A stretch of 12,764 nucleotides of DNA, taken from Candidatus Sabulitectum sp. (lineage in GTDB: Bacteria; Fermentibacterota; Fermentibacteria; Fermentibacterales; JCC-6). The stretch spans positions 1-12,764 of the forward strand of contig JAOZRM010000078.1 in the NCBI GenBank assembly GCA_029940175.1. The letters are read 5' to 3'. A program made the translations under genes and the position numbers. The notes under the pieces are model-generated. The model searched no databases. It was given only the letters and a program-made list of their open reading frames with translations, and had not been told where the DNA came from. Position 1 is the first letter of the stretch, and every line of letters begins with the position of its first letter. This document shows, piece after piece, positions 1-7,377 of the stretch.

Positions 1-66
1 AGAAAAATCCCATGCTGTTGCAGTCAAAACAAGTAGGAGAACAGGAAAAATGTAGAGATACTTCAA
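1..66 (-). CDS. Start of an exported protein of unknown function (partial, runs off the window)
   Basis: Reading the minus strand from a TTG at 64-66 gives 22 codons that stay open to the window edge. They encode a textbook signal peptide: a Lys at position 2, a hydrophobic core (IFPVLLLVL), then a TATA signal-peptidase-type site before WDFS. The TTG overlaps the TGA stop of rsmA (TTGA), and an AAGG sits about 7 bases upstream inside the end of rsmA. This fits translational coupling at the end of the operon. The mature protein lies outside the window, so its function cannot be stated. A 22-codon open frame could be chance, but the signal-peptide order, the overlap and the ribosome binding site together favour a real gene. 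Confidence 0.6.
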   Translation of the reverse strand, partial: MKYLYIFPVLLLVLTATAWDFS

Positions 67-878
67 AGTCCAGCCTTTCCTGCAAGCTCAGCAAATCGCT
101 CCGGCTCAATTCTCTCAGCTCTGAGGTTGGGGTCAATATTCGCAGCTTCTAACATAGCCATTGACTCGGATTTTCCGAACTCCCTGGTGAGACAGTTGAT
201 CACTTTCTTTCGTCGGCCGGAAAAAGCAGCCCGGACTATCCTGGCAAAAACGGCGTATTCCTCCCTGTTGAAAGGCATGTTCTTTCTTCGTTTGAGAATC
301 ACGACGCTGGAATCTACATTGGGTCTGGGCAGGAAATCACCTGGATCAAGATCAAACAATTTTTCAACCGTGAACCACGGCCAGACAAGAAGAGATAATC
401 TTCCGTAATTTCTCCCGCCGTCCAGACAGGCAAGTCTTGTCGCCATCTCTTTCTGAAACATCAGTACGGCTTTTTCCACTCCATCAAACTTCGGTTCACA
501 CAGGTTGAACACTGTCTGCGAAGAAATGTTGTAAGGAAGATTTGATGCCACAGCAGCAAAGGGATATCCGGGGAGACTTGTGGGGTCAACAGAAAGAAAA
601 TCGCCTGTAACCATCTTCACTCCAGGGTATTCCTTTACGATCCACTGGGCCATGGTCTTACTCAACTCAATCGCAGTCAGATCATGACCTGCACGAACCA
701 ACCCGGAGGTAAGTGCTCCCAGACCGGGACCAATCTCCAGAACAGTTCCGGATACCTCCCCCAGAGCATTAACAATACGGCGGACTGCCATGGGGTTCAC
801 CAGAAAATTCTGTCCCATGGACTTATCCGGTCTCATTTCAAGTTCATTGAGTGCTTGTCTTGTTTGACTGATATTCAT
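63..878 (-). CDS. rsmA: 16S rRNA adenine(1518/1519)-N6 dimethyltransferase RsmA (KsgA)
   Basis: This is a 271-residue protein of normal family length. RsmA dimethylates two adjacent adenines in the loop of 16S helix 45, using S-adenosylmethionine, late in 30S subunit assembly in the cytoplasm. The N-terminal family motif is present as KSMGQNFL at residues 19-26, with Met where Leu is usual. The SAM-binding motif EIGPGLG is at 48-54, the acidic E71 ends the next strand, D93 follows, and the catalytic NLPYNIS motif is at 113-119. A basic C-terminal domain carries AFSGRRKKV. The ATG lies 4 bases after the tatD-radical SAM stop. The ribosome binding site is weak (AAGGA about 12 bases away), suggesting coupled translation. 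TatD next to KsgA is a known neighbourhood, for example in Bacillus. Confidence 0.95.
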   Translation of the reverse strand: MNISQTRQALNELEMRPDKSMGQNFLVNPMAVRRIVNALGEVSGTVLEIGPGLGALTSGLVRAGHDLTAIELSKTMAQWIVKEYPGVKMVTGDFLSVDPTSLPGYPFAAVASNLPYNISSQTVFNLCEPKFDGVEKAVLMFQKEMATRLACLDGGRNYGRLSLLVWPWFTVEKLFDLDPGDFLPRPNVDSSVVILKRRKNMPFNREEYAVFARIVRAAFSGRRKKVINCLTREFGKSESMAMLEAANIDPNLRAERIEPERFAELAGKAGL

Positions 879-882
879 GGTG

Positions 883-2244
883 TCAACGGATCCTTAACGG
901 AATCTGAAGCCTTGCAGCCAGAGCTTTTACTCTTGGTATATCTGCCCCGGAATGATTCACAACAGAAACCTGTATGTTTACGCCGGTACCCTTGGCCAGC
1001 TTGATAAATTTCATCAGATGATCCCATGGATCCACCACTGTAGATGGGCAGATCCTGTTGTACTCCCTGGCTCCGGAAGCGTTCAAACTGATACTCACCT
1101 TGTGAAAACAGTTAAGAAGTTCAACCACTTTCTCATCACTCATAAAAGAAGTACACAAACCGTTTGTATTCAATCTGGTTTCAACACCGCGAGCAGAGGC
1201 ACATCGGGCGCTCTTCATCAGAAGATCGCTTCTGAGAGTTGGTTCACCGAAACCGCAAAATACAAGCTCCTTGAATTCCTTCATGGGAGCAGCATCAATG
1301 GTGGAGAGAACAAGGTTCTCTGCAGGGTCTTCACTGTGTTTGAGGTAGTAACTGGATATGCCATCAGCCGACCTCCTTATGCAGAAACTACAGTTGTTCT
1401 GACACCTTGATGTAAGATTGACATATAGCGAATCTCCATACTTGTAAACAATATCTGCCCTCCGGTTTTCCGGGTGCAGTCTGTACGCCCTCATGGCATT
1501 CTCCCACAGAGTGAACGAGACCCTCTCTATAGACAAATTATTGTTCCAAAGTTCCCTGATTTTCATTGTGATAAATCTGGTGTAGGACGGTTCATTCCTT
1601 CTACCTCTGAAAGGTTCAGGAGGTAAGAAAGGTGAATCCGTCTCAACAAGAAGTCTATTTCTGGGAATTCCTTGAATAAGTTCACGAAGCCTGTTGTTCT
1701 TTTTATAGGTCAGAGGACCATCAACACCTATGTAGAAACCTCTGGAAACGGCTGTATCAGTCTGTGTTTCATCACCGCCCCAGCAGTGCAGGATCACAGG
1801 TACAGACAAAGATTCGGGTAAGTGCTGCAGCACCTCTGCCTCTGCACCTCTGGAGTGAACTATAAGGGAATAACCAGTTGCTTCGGCTAACTCAATATGT
1901 CTTTGAAACCATCGAAGTTGTTCCTCCGGTTTAAAAGTCTCATGGTGGAAATCAAGACCTGTTTCTCCCACTGCAACAGTATTGGGACGAAGTAGTACTT
2001 GCTTAATGGAAGTCCATTCCACTTCCTCCGTACTTTTCTCAGGCAGATGCTCCGGATGAAATGCTGCTGCGGAAAAAAGATTGTACCTCTCCGCAATATC
2101 AGCAGATACCTCAGCAGTATTCACGTCCACGGAAGGAATCAGAATATGACTTATCCCGGCCTTTCTTGAATCATCTATAACCGTGGTCAGATCACTGTCA
2201 AAGTGATGGAAGTGCAGGTGACAATGACTGTCAAATCCCAGCAT
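883..2244 (-). CDS. TatD family metal-dependent hydrolase fused to a radical SAM domain
   Basis: This is a 453-residue two-domain protein. Residues 1 to about 260 form a TatD-type TIM-barrel hydrolase with all metal-ligand positions: H7 and H9 (DSHCHLH), E94 (GETGLD), H130 (IVHSRG), H153 (LHCWGG) and D203 (ETDSPFL). TatD proteins are metal-dependent DNases or phosphoesterases. Residues about 265-453 form a radical SAM domain with a CX3CX2C cluster motif (C281, C285, C288) that would hold a 4Fe-4S cluster, and GFGEP at 331-335 as the SAM-contacting GGE-type motif. The radical SAM part is short (about 190 residues), so it may be a partial barrel or need a partner. A radical SAM family linked to TatD, adjacent or fused, is described, but I know of no established substrate. 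The frame is continuous with no sign of an internal start. The ATG is 5 bases after the purA stop. Confidence 0.9.
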   Translation of the reverse strand: MLGFDSHCHLHFHHFDSDLTTVIDDSRKAGISHILIPSVDVNTAEVSADIAERYNLFSAAAFHPEHLPEKSTEEVEWTSIKQVLLRPNTVAVGETGLDFHHETFKPEEQLRWFQRHIELAEATGYSLIVHSRGAEAEVLQHLPESLSVPVILHCWGGDETQTDTAVSRGFYIGVDGPLTYKKNNRLRELIQGIPRNRLLVETDSPFLPPEPFRGRRNEPSYTRFITMKIRELWNNNLSIERVSFTLWENAMRAYRLHPENRRADIVYKYGDSLYVNLTSRCQNNCSFCIRRSADGISSYYLKHSEDPAENLVLSTIDAAPMKEFKELVFCGFGEPTLRSDLLMKSARCASARGVETRLNTNGLCTSFMSDEKVVELLNCFHKVSISLNASGAREYNRICPSTVVDPWDHLMKFIKLAKGTGVNIQVSVVNHSGADIPRVKALAARLQIPLRIR

Positions 2245-2249
2245 TATTC

Positions 2250-3503
2250 TCAGCGCCAGATCACATCGTTGCGACCGGGGCCTGTGGAGATTGATGTAAC
2301 TGGAACGTCCAGGATCTTTTCAACGGCCAGAACATACGCTCTGGCTGCTTCCGGGAGGTTCCCCCATGCTGTCTCTCCGCTGATGTCTTCAGTCCAGCCG
2401 GGGAGAGTCTCGTAAACTGGAACCAGTTCTTCCATGGCCCGTCCTGTGGCAAACTTATCCCCCAGGTATCCAGTACATATCTTTAGTTCATCAAATCCGC
2501 TGAGAACATCAAGAAGGGTCAGGGTTACAGAAGTGCATCCATTGATTCTTGCAGTATATGCTGCAAGTGCACCGTCCAGCCATCCACACCTTCTTGGTCT
2601 TCCTGTTGTTGTTCCGAACTCGTGTCCAGCTTGCCGGATTTTCTCGCCTGTCTCATTGTCAAGTTCGGTGGGGAATGGACCTGACCCCACCCTGGTGGTG
2701 TATGCTTTAAGAATACCAACAACATCAGTAACTGATGTTGGACCAAACCCAAGGCTGGTACAGGCTGCGCCTGAAACACACTGTCCACAGGTCACAAAAG
2801 GATATGAGCCATGATCCGGATCAAGAAGAGAGCCCTGAGCTCCTTCGGCAATCACAAGACCATCCTCTCCGAGTACCTTACTGATGGAAAGAGATACATC
2901 ATCAGCAAACCGGGCAACTTCCCTGGAGGCATCAATAAATTTTTCAACGTCTGAATGAAGCTTCACTACTTCATCAGCATTCAGGTTCAATGAACTGATA
3001 GCCTCTTCAGTATGAAAATCCACCAGAGCTCTGTACGTATCCATGTTGAATACATCTTCCAGGCGGATGGCATTTCGTCTGTATTTTCTCTCGTAAGTTG
3101 GTCCGATCCCGCGACCTGTAGTACCTATTTTTTCATTTGCAAGATCCGACTCTCTCTGTTTCTCAAGATATCGGTACCCGGGATGGGTCAGATTGATCTT
3201 TCCGGATATTTTCAATCTGTCCTCTACAGAAATACCATTTTCCTCAAGAGATTTGATCTCCTCCAGAATGGTTACGGGATCCATTACGCAAGCCGAACCA
3301 ATCATCCCGATAACATTCCTGCGAACCAGACCTGAAGGAAGAAGGTGAAGAGCAAATTTCCTGCCTTCAGCAATAACAGTATGTCCAGCATTGGCTCCTC
3401 CACTGAATCTGGCCACCGCAGTCGCCTTTTCTGCAAGATGATCCACCATCTTGCCTTTCCCCTCATCTCCCCACTGAAGGCCAACAACAATACTTACTGG
3501 CAT
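2250..3503 (-). CDS. purA: Adenylosuccinate synthetase PurA
   Basis: This 417-residue enzyme makes adenylosuccinate from IMP, aspartate and GTP, the first committed step to AMP. The start is the ATG at 3501-3503, which gives the family N-terminus MPVSIVVGLQWGDEGKGK. It has GGGGAG about 7 bases upstream and lies 2 bases after the engB stop; a longer in-frame start at 3554 would add 17 residues inside engB. Visible active-site residues match the E. coli numbering closely: phosphate loop G12-K18 with catalytic D13, H41 in GGANAGHT, T129, R143, Q223 and T238. The segment after T238 reads CGQC, where SSN followed by a variable residue is usual, and DIDHG is DPDHG. These are departures from the common motif but do not touch the catalytic residues. 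The C-terminus ends in a STGPGR motif as expected. Confidence 0.96.
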   Translation of the reverse strand: MPVSIVVGLQWGDEGKGKMVDHLAEKATAVARFSGGANAGHTVIAEGRKFALHLLPSGLVRRNVIGMIGSACVMDPVTILEEIKSLEENGISVEDRLKISGKINLTHPGYRYLEKQRESDLANEKIGTTGRGIGPTYERKYRRNAIRLEDVFNMDTYRALVDFHTEEAISSLNLNADEVVKLHSDVEKFIDASREVARFADDVSLSISKVLGEDGLVIAEGAQGSLLDPDHGSYPFVTCGQCVSGAACTSLGFGPTSVTDVVGILKAYTTRVGSGPFPTELDNETGEKIRQAGHEFGTTTGRPRRCGWLDGALAAYTARINGCTSVTLTLLDVLSGFDELKICTGYLGDKFATGRAMEELVPVYETLPGWTEDISGETAWGNLPEAARAYVLAVEKILDVPVTSISTGPGRNDVIWR

Positions 3504-3505
3504 TA

Positions 3506-4090
3506 TCAGCTCCCCGCTGAATGGGTGGCTGTGGCTGTAGCCAGCCACTTGCAAAGTTCATTGATACCACTACCGTCAACTGAGGAAACTGGAATAACAG
3601 CTCCCATTTCACCAGCGATACGGATAGACTGAGCCAGTTTGTTTCTCTTCAGTTTGTCGCTTTTTGTAAGAGCAATAATGTAGGGCTTGCCGCCCTCCAT
3701 GAGAAATCTGGCCATTGAAAGATCATTCTCAAGAGCTGGATGTCTGGAATCAACAAGAAGAACAGTACCTCTGAGAGGCTGTCTTTCCCGGAGATATCCT
3801 CCTATCCAACCAATCCACTGTTTACGGAGTTTTTCCGGAGCCTTTGCAAAACCATATCCAGGAAGATCAGCTATATAGAAATCTTTGTTGGTTGTATAAA
3901 TGTTTATGTACTGAGTACACCCTGGCCGGGAACTGGTTCTGGCTATCTTTTTTCCGCTGCTCAGTTTATTGATAAGCGATGACTTGCCAACATTTGACCT
4001 GCCTATAAAGGCAATCTCAGGAAGGCCATCCGTTGGTAAGCCAGTTTTACCCGGGCAACTTTTCAGGAACTGAATATGAAGTTTTGCCAA
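3506..4090 (-). CDS. engB: Ribosome biogenesis GTP-binding protein EngB/YsxC (YihA family)
   Basis: This 194-residue GTPase belongs to the TrmE-Era-EngA-EngB-Septin group; EngB/YsxC acts in assembly of the 50S ribosomal subunit. The G1 P-loop is GRSNVGKS at 30-37, G2 lies around SSRPGCTQ (T59), G3 is DLPGYG at 75-80, G4 is TKSD at 142-145 and G5 is VSS near 171-173. Length is typical. The only start that gives the normal N-terminus is a TTG at 4088-4090. It lies one base after the clpX TGA stop, with no good Shine-Dalgarno site and no in-frame ATG before the core fold. Expression therefore probably depends on ribosomes terminating on clpX. A CTG three codons upstream is the only other possible start before an in-frame stop. 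Confidence 0.95.
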   Translation of the reverse strand: MAKLHIQFLKSCPGKTGLPTDGLPEIAFIGRSNVGKSSLINKLSSGKKIARTSSRPGCTQYINIYTTNKDFYIADLPGYGFAKAPEKLRKQWIGWIGGYLRERQPLRGTVLLVDSRHPALENDLSMARFLMEGGKPYIIALTKSDKLKRNKLAQSIRIAGEMGAVIPVSSVDGSGINELCKWLATATATHSAGS

Positions 4091-4091
4091 A

Positions 4092-5342
4092 TCATACAGC
4101 TTTCAGCTGGTTGTCCAGTATTACCATCTCCGGGGCTTCACCATCTGAAATACACTTCTTATTCACGATCAGTTGATCAGGAACCTGTTTTTCAGAAGGA
4201 ATCGTATACATGGGATCAAGAAGTATGCGCTCGACAATTGAACGCAGGCCTCGTGCACCGCTCTGGCTTTTCTTTGCTTCTGCAGCAATTGCCAGAAGAG
4301 CATCATCTGTTATCTGGAGGTCAACACCTTCAAGATTGAACATGTATCTGTACTGCTTCACAAGAGCATTCTTGGGCTCTGTAAGTACATGAACCAGATC
4401 CATCTCGGAAAGATCGTCCAGAGTTACCATTATTGGAAGGCGTCCCACAAGCTCAGGAATAATCCCGTAATGGACGAGATCATGTGACTCGATCTTCTTG
4501 AGAATTCTTGATCCTTCAAATTCTTCATCACCGCTCAGTTTGGCGTTGAATCCCAGAGAGGATCTCCGAACTCTCTTCGATACGATCTTCTCAATTCCAT
4601 GAAATGCTCCACCGCAGATAAACAGAATGTTCGTTGTGTCGATCTGGATATGATCCTGATAAGGATGCTTACGGCCACCACCCGGTGGAACTCCCGCAAT
4701 CGTACCCTCGATCATCTTAAGCAGTGCCTGCTGAACTCCCTCACCCGATACATCTCTGGTGATCGAGGAGTTTTCTGATTTTCTCGCAATCTTATCGATC
4801 TCATCAATGTATATGATCCCATGCTGGGCAAGCTCAACATCCATATCGGTAACTTGAAGCAACCGGAGAAGAATATTTTCCACATCTTCCCCAACATACC
4901 CTGCCTCGGTGAGGGTTGTTGCATCGGCTATTGCGAATGGAACATCCAGAATTTTAGCAAGGGTCTTGGCCAGCAGAGTCTTACCAACACCGGTAGGTCC
5001 AAGAAGAATGATATTGCTCTTCTCAAGCTCTACAGAAGCTGTGCTGTCATGTTTACTCTGGAGTCTTCTGTAATGGTTGTACACAGCCACAGAAAGCACT
5101 TTTTTTGCTTCTTCCTGTCCAACAACATACTGATCAAGTTTTTTCTTGATTTCCATGGGAGCAGGGAGATCTCTATCCAGGAAAGAAGGTTTGTCTGATC
5201 CCTTCTTCTCACCGGTTTCGTCAACGATCTCGTGACAGTATCGAACACAGTCATCGCAGATAAAAACGCCGGGACCCTGAATAAGCTGATTTACCTCTTC
5301 TGCAGGTCTGTTGCAGAATGAGCATCGGTTCTCTTTGGACAT
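4092..5342 (-). CDS. clpX: ATP-dependent Clp protease ATP-binding subunit ClpX
   Basis: This 416-residue AAA+ unfoldase feeds substrates to ClpP. The N-terminal zinc-binding domain has C7, C10, C29 and C32. Walker A is GPTGVGKT at 115-122, the pore-1 loop GYVG is at 148-151, Walker B ends in D180-E181 (IIYIDE), the RKH substrate loop is at 224-226, and the ClpP-docking IGF-type loop is LGF at 263-265. A GARGLRS sensor-2 segment is near the C-terminus. Length and domain order are normal. The ATG is 2 bases after the clpP stop, with only a GAG-type ribosome binding site, so translation is likely coupled. It sits directly downstream of clpP, the usual order. Confidence 0.97.
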   Translation of the reverse strand: MSKENRCSFCNRPAEEVNQLIQGPGVFICDDCVRYCHEIVDETGEKKGSDKPSFLDRDLPAPMEIKKKLDQYVVGQEEAKKVLSVAVYNHYRRLQSKHDSTASVELEKSNIILLGPTGVGKTLLAKTLAKILDVPFAIADATTLTEAGYVGEDVENILLRLLQVTDMDVELAQHGIIYIDEIDKIARKSENSSITRDVSGEGVQQALLKMIEGTIAGVPPGGGRKHPYQDHIQIDTTNILFICGGAFHGIEKIVSKRVRRSSLGFNAKLSGDEEFEGSRILKKIESHDLVHYGIIPELVGRLPIMVTLDDLSEMDLVHVLTEPKNALVKQYRYMFNLEGVDLQITDDALLAIAAEAKKSQSGARGLRSIVERILLDPMYTIPSEKQVPDQLIVNKKCISDGEAPEMVILDNQLKAV

Positions 5343-5344
5343 AC

Positions 5345-5929
5345 TTAGTCTCGATTCGTCAAAATATTGTCAATAATACCGTAATCCAATGCCTCTTGTG
5401 CATCCATCCAGAAGTTGCGATCACTGTCTGCGTTAATCTTCTCTACTGTCTGACTGGTGTGATGCGCAAGGATCTTATCCATCTGCTCCCGAATCTTAAG
5501 AATTTCTCTTGCTTCGATCTGAATGTCTGCTGATTGTCCACGGGCTCCGCCGCTGGGCTGGTGGATCATGACCCGGGCGTGGGGAAGAATGCTTCTCTTG
5601 CCTTTTGCTCCTGCTGCAAGCAAAACAGAGGCCATTGAAGCGGCACTTCCCATGCAGAAGGTGGATATATCAGGTTTGATAAACTGCATAGTATCATAAA
5701 TAGCAAGACCAGCAGATACTGAGCCACCGGGGCTGTGAATGTACATGTTAATATCGCGCTTCGTATCCTGGCCCTCCAGAAAAAGAAGCTGGGCGACAAC
5801 CACACTTGCAGTCTGTGCAGTAATTGCATCTGCTATAAAAATGATACGATCCTTAAGAAGTCTGGAGTAGATATCGTATGATCTCTCAGAATTACCATCC
5901 TTCTCTACAACAAAAGGAATTACTGGCAT
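5345..5929 (-). CDS. clpP: ATP-dependent Clp protease proteolytic subunit ClpP, with Asn in place of the catalytic Asp
   Basis: This 194-residue protein is the proteolytic barrel subunit that works with ClpX. The fold signatures are intact: YSRLLKDRIIF near the N-terminus, MYIHSPGG at 62-69, the nucleophile S98 in GSAASM, and H123 in MIHQPSGG. The third triad position, Asp171 in mature E. coli ClpP, aligns without gaps to N172 (codon AAC at 5414-5416) in the stretch DSDRNFWM; most ClpPs read DxDRD or ERD there. D168, D170 and D176 lie nearby, but ungapped alignment to both E. coli and Bacillus ClpP puts Asn at the catalytic place. Listeria ClpP1 is, as I recall, a precedent for Asn. There is little or no propeptide. 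The ATG overlaps the tig stop as TAATG, with GGGAG just upstream. Confidence 0.97.
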   Translation of the reverse strand: MPVIPFVVEKDGNSERSYDIYSRLLKDRIIFIADAITAQTASVVVAQLLFLEGQDTKRDINMYIHSPGGSVSAGLAIYDTMQFIKPDISTFCMGSAASMASVLLAAGAKGKRSILPHARVMIHQPSGGARGQSADIQIEAREILKIREQMDKILAHHTSQTVEKINADSDRNFWMDAQEALDYGIIDNILTNRD

Positions 5930-7194
5930 TATTTTTCTCCCTCATTGCTTTCTCCGGCTGCAGAAGGATCAACTGACACCCATTTCCATGGAACAGTTTC
6001 CGGCTCCAGTGAATCTTCTTCCTGAGCTTTCTCCTGGATCACTGCGGAGTTCACCACAAACTCAAGTGCCTTATCGTTTCTGTTCCGGTCAAGGTATGAT
6101 GATCTGCTGTCTCCAGCAGCGAGAGCCTTTTCAATATCGTCTTCGGATATCTCAAGACTTTCACAGATGGCTATCTCGCGAAGAATCAGGAATTCCCTGA
6201 CTTTTCTTTCTGCCATTTCACCGGCAGCTTTTTGGGTTTCCTCTGAAGAATCTTCATCATTAAGGCGGCTCACATAATCCTGAGTGAGATTCTCCACCAT
6301 GAATTTTGGAACATCGAACACATTGCTGTCAAGAATTGTATCGATGGCCTGTCTTTCCGTGAAGCTCTTCTTCTCAGAATCAAATCTGGCTGTAACATCA
6401 TCGTGAAGCTTCTGTCGGAGTTCGACAATTGTTTCGAATCCGCCTGCTTTCTTAGCAAACTCATCATCCAGCTCAGGTAGAGTGTGAACCTTGACTTCCT
6501 TGACTGTAAAAGTGTGAGCAGGTCCCTTGAGACCGGTGTCTTCTCCCTTTTCAACTTTCATCTGCATGGTAAAGGAGTCACCAGCCTTAACACCTGTTAT
6601 CAGTTCATCAAATCCGGGGCCCATGTCGTTCTGACCGATGACGGCAGTAAGAGTCTTTGGTTCTGAATCCTCGTTTCCCTCTGGATCAGGGTACTCGAGA
6701 GCAACGAAGTCTCCCTCTGCAGAAGCCTGGTCGGTTTTATCAAAGGTTACAAATTGCTTACGTACATGATCAATCGTTTCATCAACAGCCTTTTCCCTGT
6801 CATAGGCTGGTACTGAAAGTTCGATCCCTTTGTAATCCACCGGTGCAGGAGTCAGATAGATATGGAATGTTGTGGTATATGTGTAATCGTTGCCTTCCAC
6901 AGGCAGAACACTCTCAAACTCAGGTTCAACGTCGGAGAGCACCCAGTCGAACTCATCAAAAAGACCTTCAGACAGCTGCTTGTGGGCAATTTCGGCAACC
7001 TCGGCAACTACAATGTTACCATATCTCTTATCAATAATGCTGTCAGGAACATGACCGGGACGAAAACCCTTGATGTTCACCTCTTTTGATATATCTCTTT
7101 TTACTTTTCTGAAAATTTTCTTAAGATCGGCAGCATCCATGAAAAATTGAACAACTCTCTTGTTGCCATCCTCTTTTATCAGTTCGTAGGCCAT
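5929..7194 (-). CDS. tig: Trigger factor (ribosome-associated chaperone and peptidyl-prolyl isomerase)
   Basis: This 421-residue chaperone binds at the ribosomal exit tunnel and shields nascent chains. The ribosome-docking signature GFRPGHVP is at 43-50 and is followed by DKRYG. A central FKBP-type isomerase domain lies at roughly residues 150-245 (GDFVALEY through HTFTVKEV), then the helical C-terminal arms, ending in an acidic tail. The start is the ATG at 7192-7194, giving MAYELIKEDGNKR with GAGGAG immediately upstream. The frame stays open to 7251, but the 19 extra residues do not match the family and the ribosome binding site decides for 7194. tig-clpP-clpX is a common bacterial order and the genes overlap here by one base. 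Confidence 0.96.
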   Translation of the reverse strand: MAYELIKEDGNKRVVQFFMDAADLKKIFRKVKRDISKEVNIKGFRPGHVPDSIIDKRYGNIVVAEVAEIAHKQLSEGLFDEFDWVLSDVEPEFESVLPVEGNDYTYTTTFHIYLTPAPVDYKGIELSVPAYDREKAVDETIDHVRKQFVTFDKTDQASAEGDFVALEYPDPEGNEDSEPKTLTAVIGQNDMGPGFDELITGVKAGDSFTMQMKVEKGEDTGLKGPAHTFTVKEVKVHTLPELDDEFAKKAGGFETIVELRQKLHDDVTARFDSEKKSFTERQAIDTILDSNVFDVPKFMVENLTQDYVSRLNDEDSSEETQKAAGEMAERKVREFLILREIAICESLEISEDDIEKALAAGDSRSSYLDRNRNDKALEFVVNSAVIQEKAQEEDSLEPETVPWKWVSVDPSAAGESNEGEK

Positions 7195-7377
7195 TATCTC
7201 CTCTTTTTCTGTGGAATCACAAGAACACAGCCTAACCGCTACAGATCGCATATTTCACAATCTACTGTGCGGCAAGCAATTACAAAATAAATCCCATAAG
7301 GAATCTATTATTAAATCTACCCCGGTAATATGCTCGAATCCTCTTGAGAATGCCAAGCAGTCAGGTTTAAGAGCCCT
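7195..7377 (-). promoter_or_regulatory. tig leader region with a stem-loop and a weak promoter candidate
   Basis: This is the only sizeable gap between cpoB and the tig operon, so a promoter for the downstream run is expected here. On the minus strand a TGTAAT (plus 7279-7284) resembles a -10 box, but the hexamer 17 bases upstream (TAGATT) is a poor -35. Downstream of it, CCGCACAG and CTGTAGCGG (plus 7265-7272 and 7236-7244) pair over 8 base pairs with one bulged base and a 20-base loop. This would lie at the start of the tig leader. I see no T-run terminator after cpoB and no tRNA. Confidence 0.25.

Noticed and set aside
3504..3554. A longer PurA start inside engB
   Set aside because: The family N-terminus begins at the ATG at 3503, which has GGGGAG upstream; the extension only re-reads the end of engB.
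4546..4554. LGF instead of IGF in the ClpX loop that docks to ClpP
   Set aside because: The first residue of this loop varies among hydrophobic residues in the family, so this is not a loss of docking.
7195..7251. An in-frame 19-residue N-terminal extension of trigger factor
   Set aside because: The extra residues do not resemble the family, and GAGGAG lies directly before the ATG at 7194.
7252..7377. A tRNA or small RNA gene in the spacer after cpoB
   Set aside because: I could not fold a cloverleaf or find a T-loop-like motif, and the short repeats here pair only over 4-5 bases.
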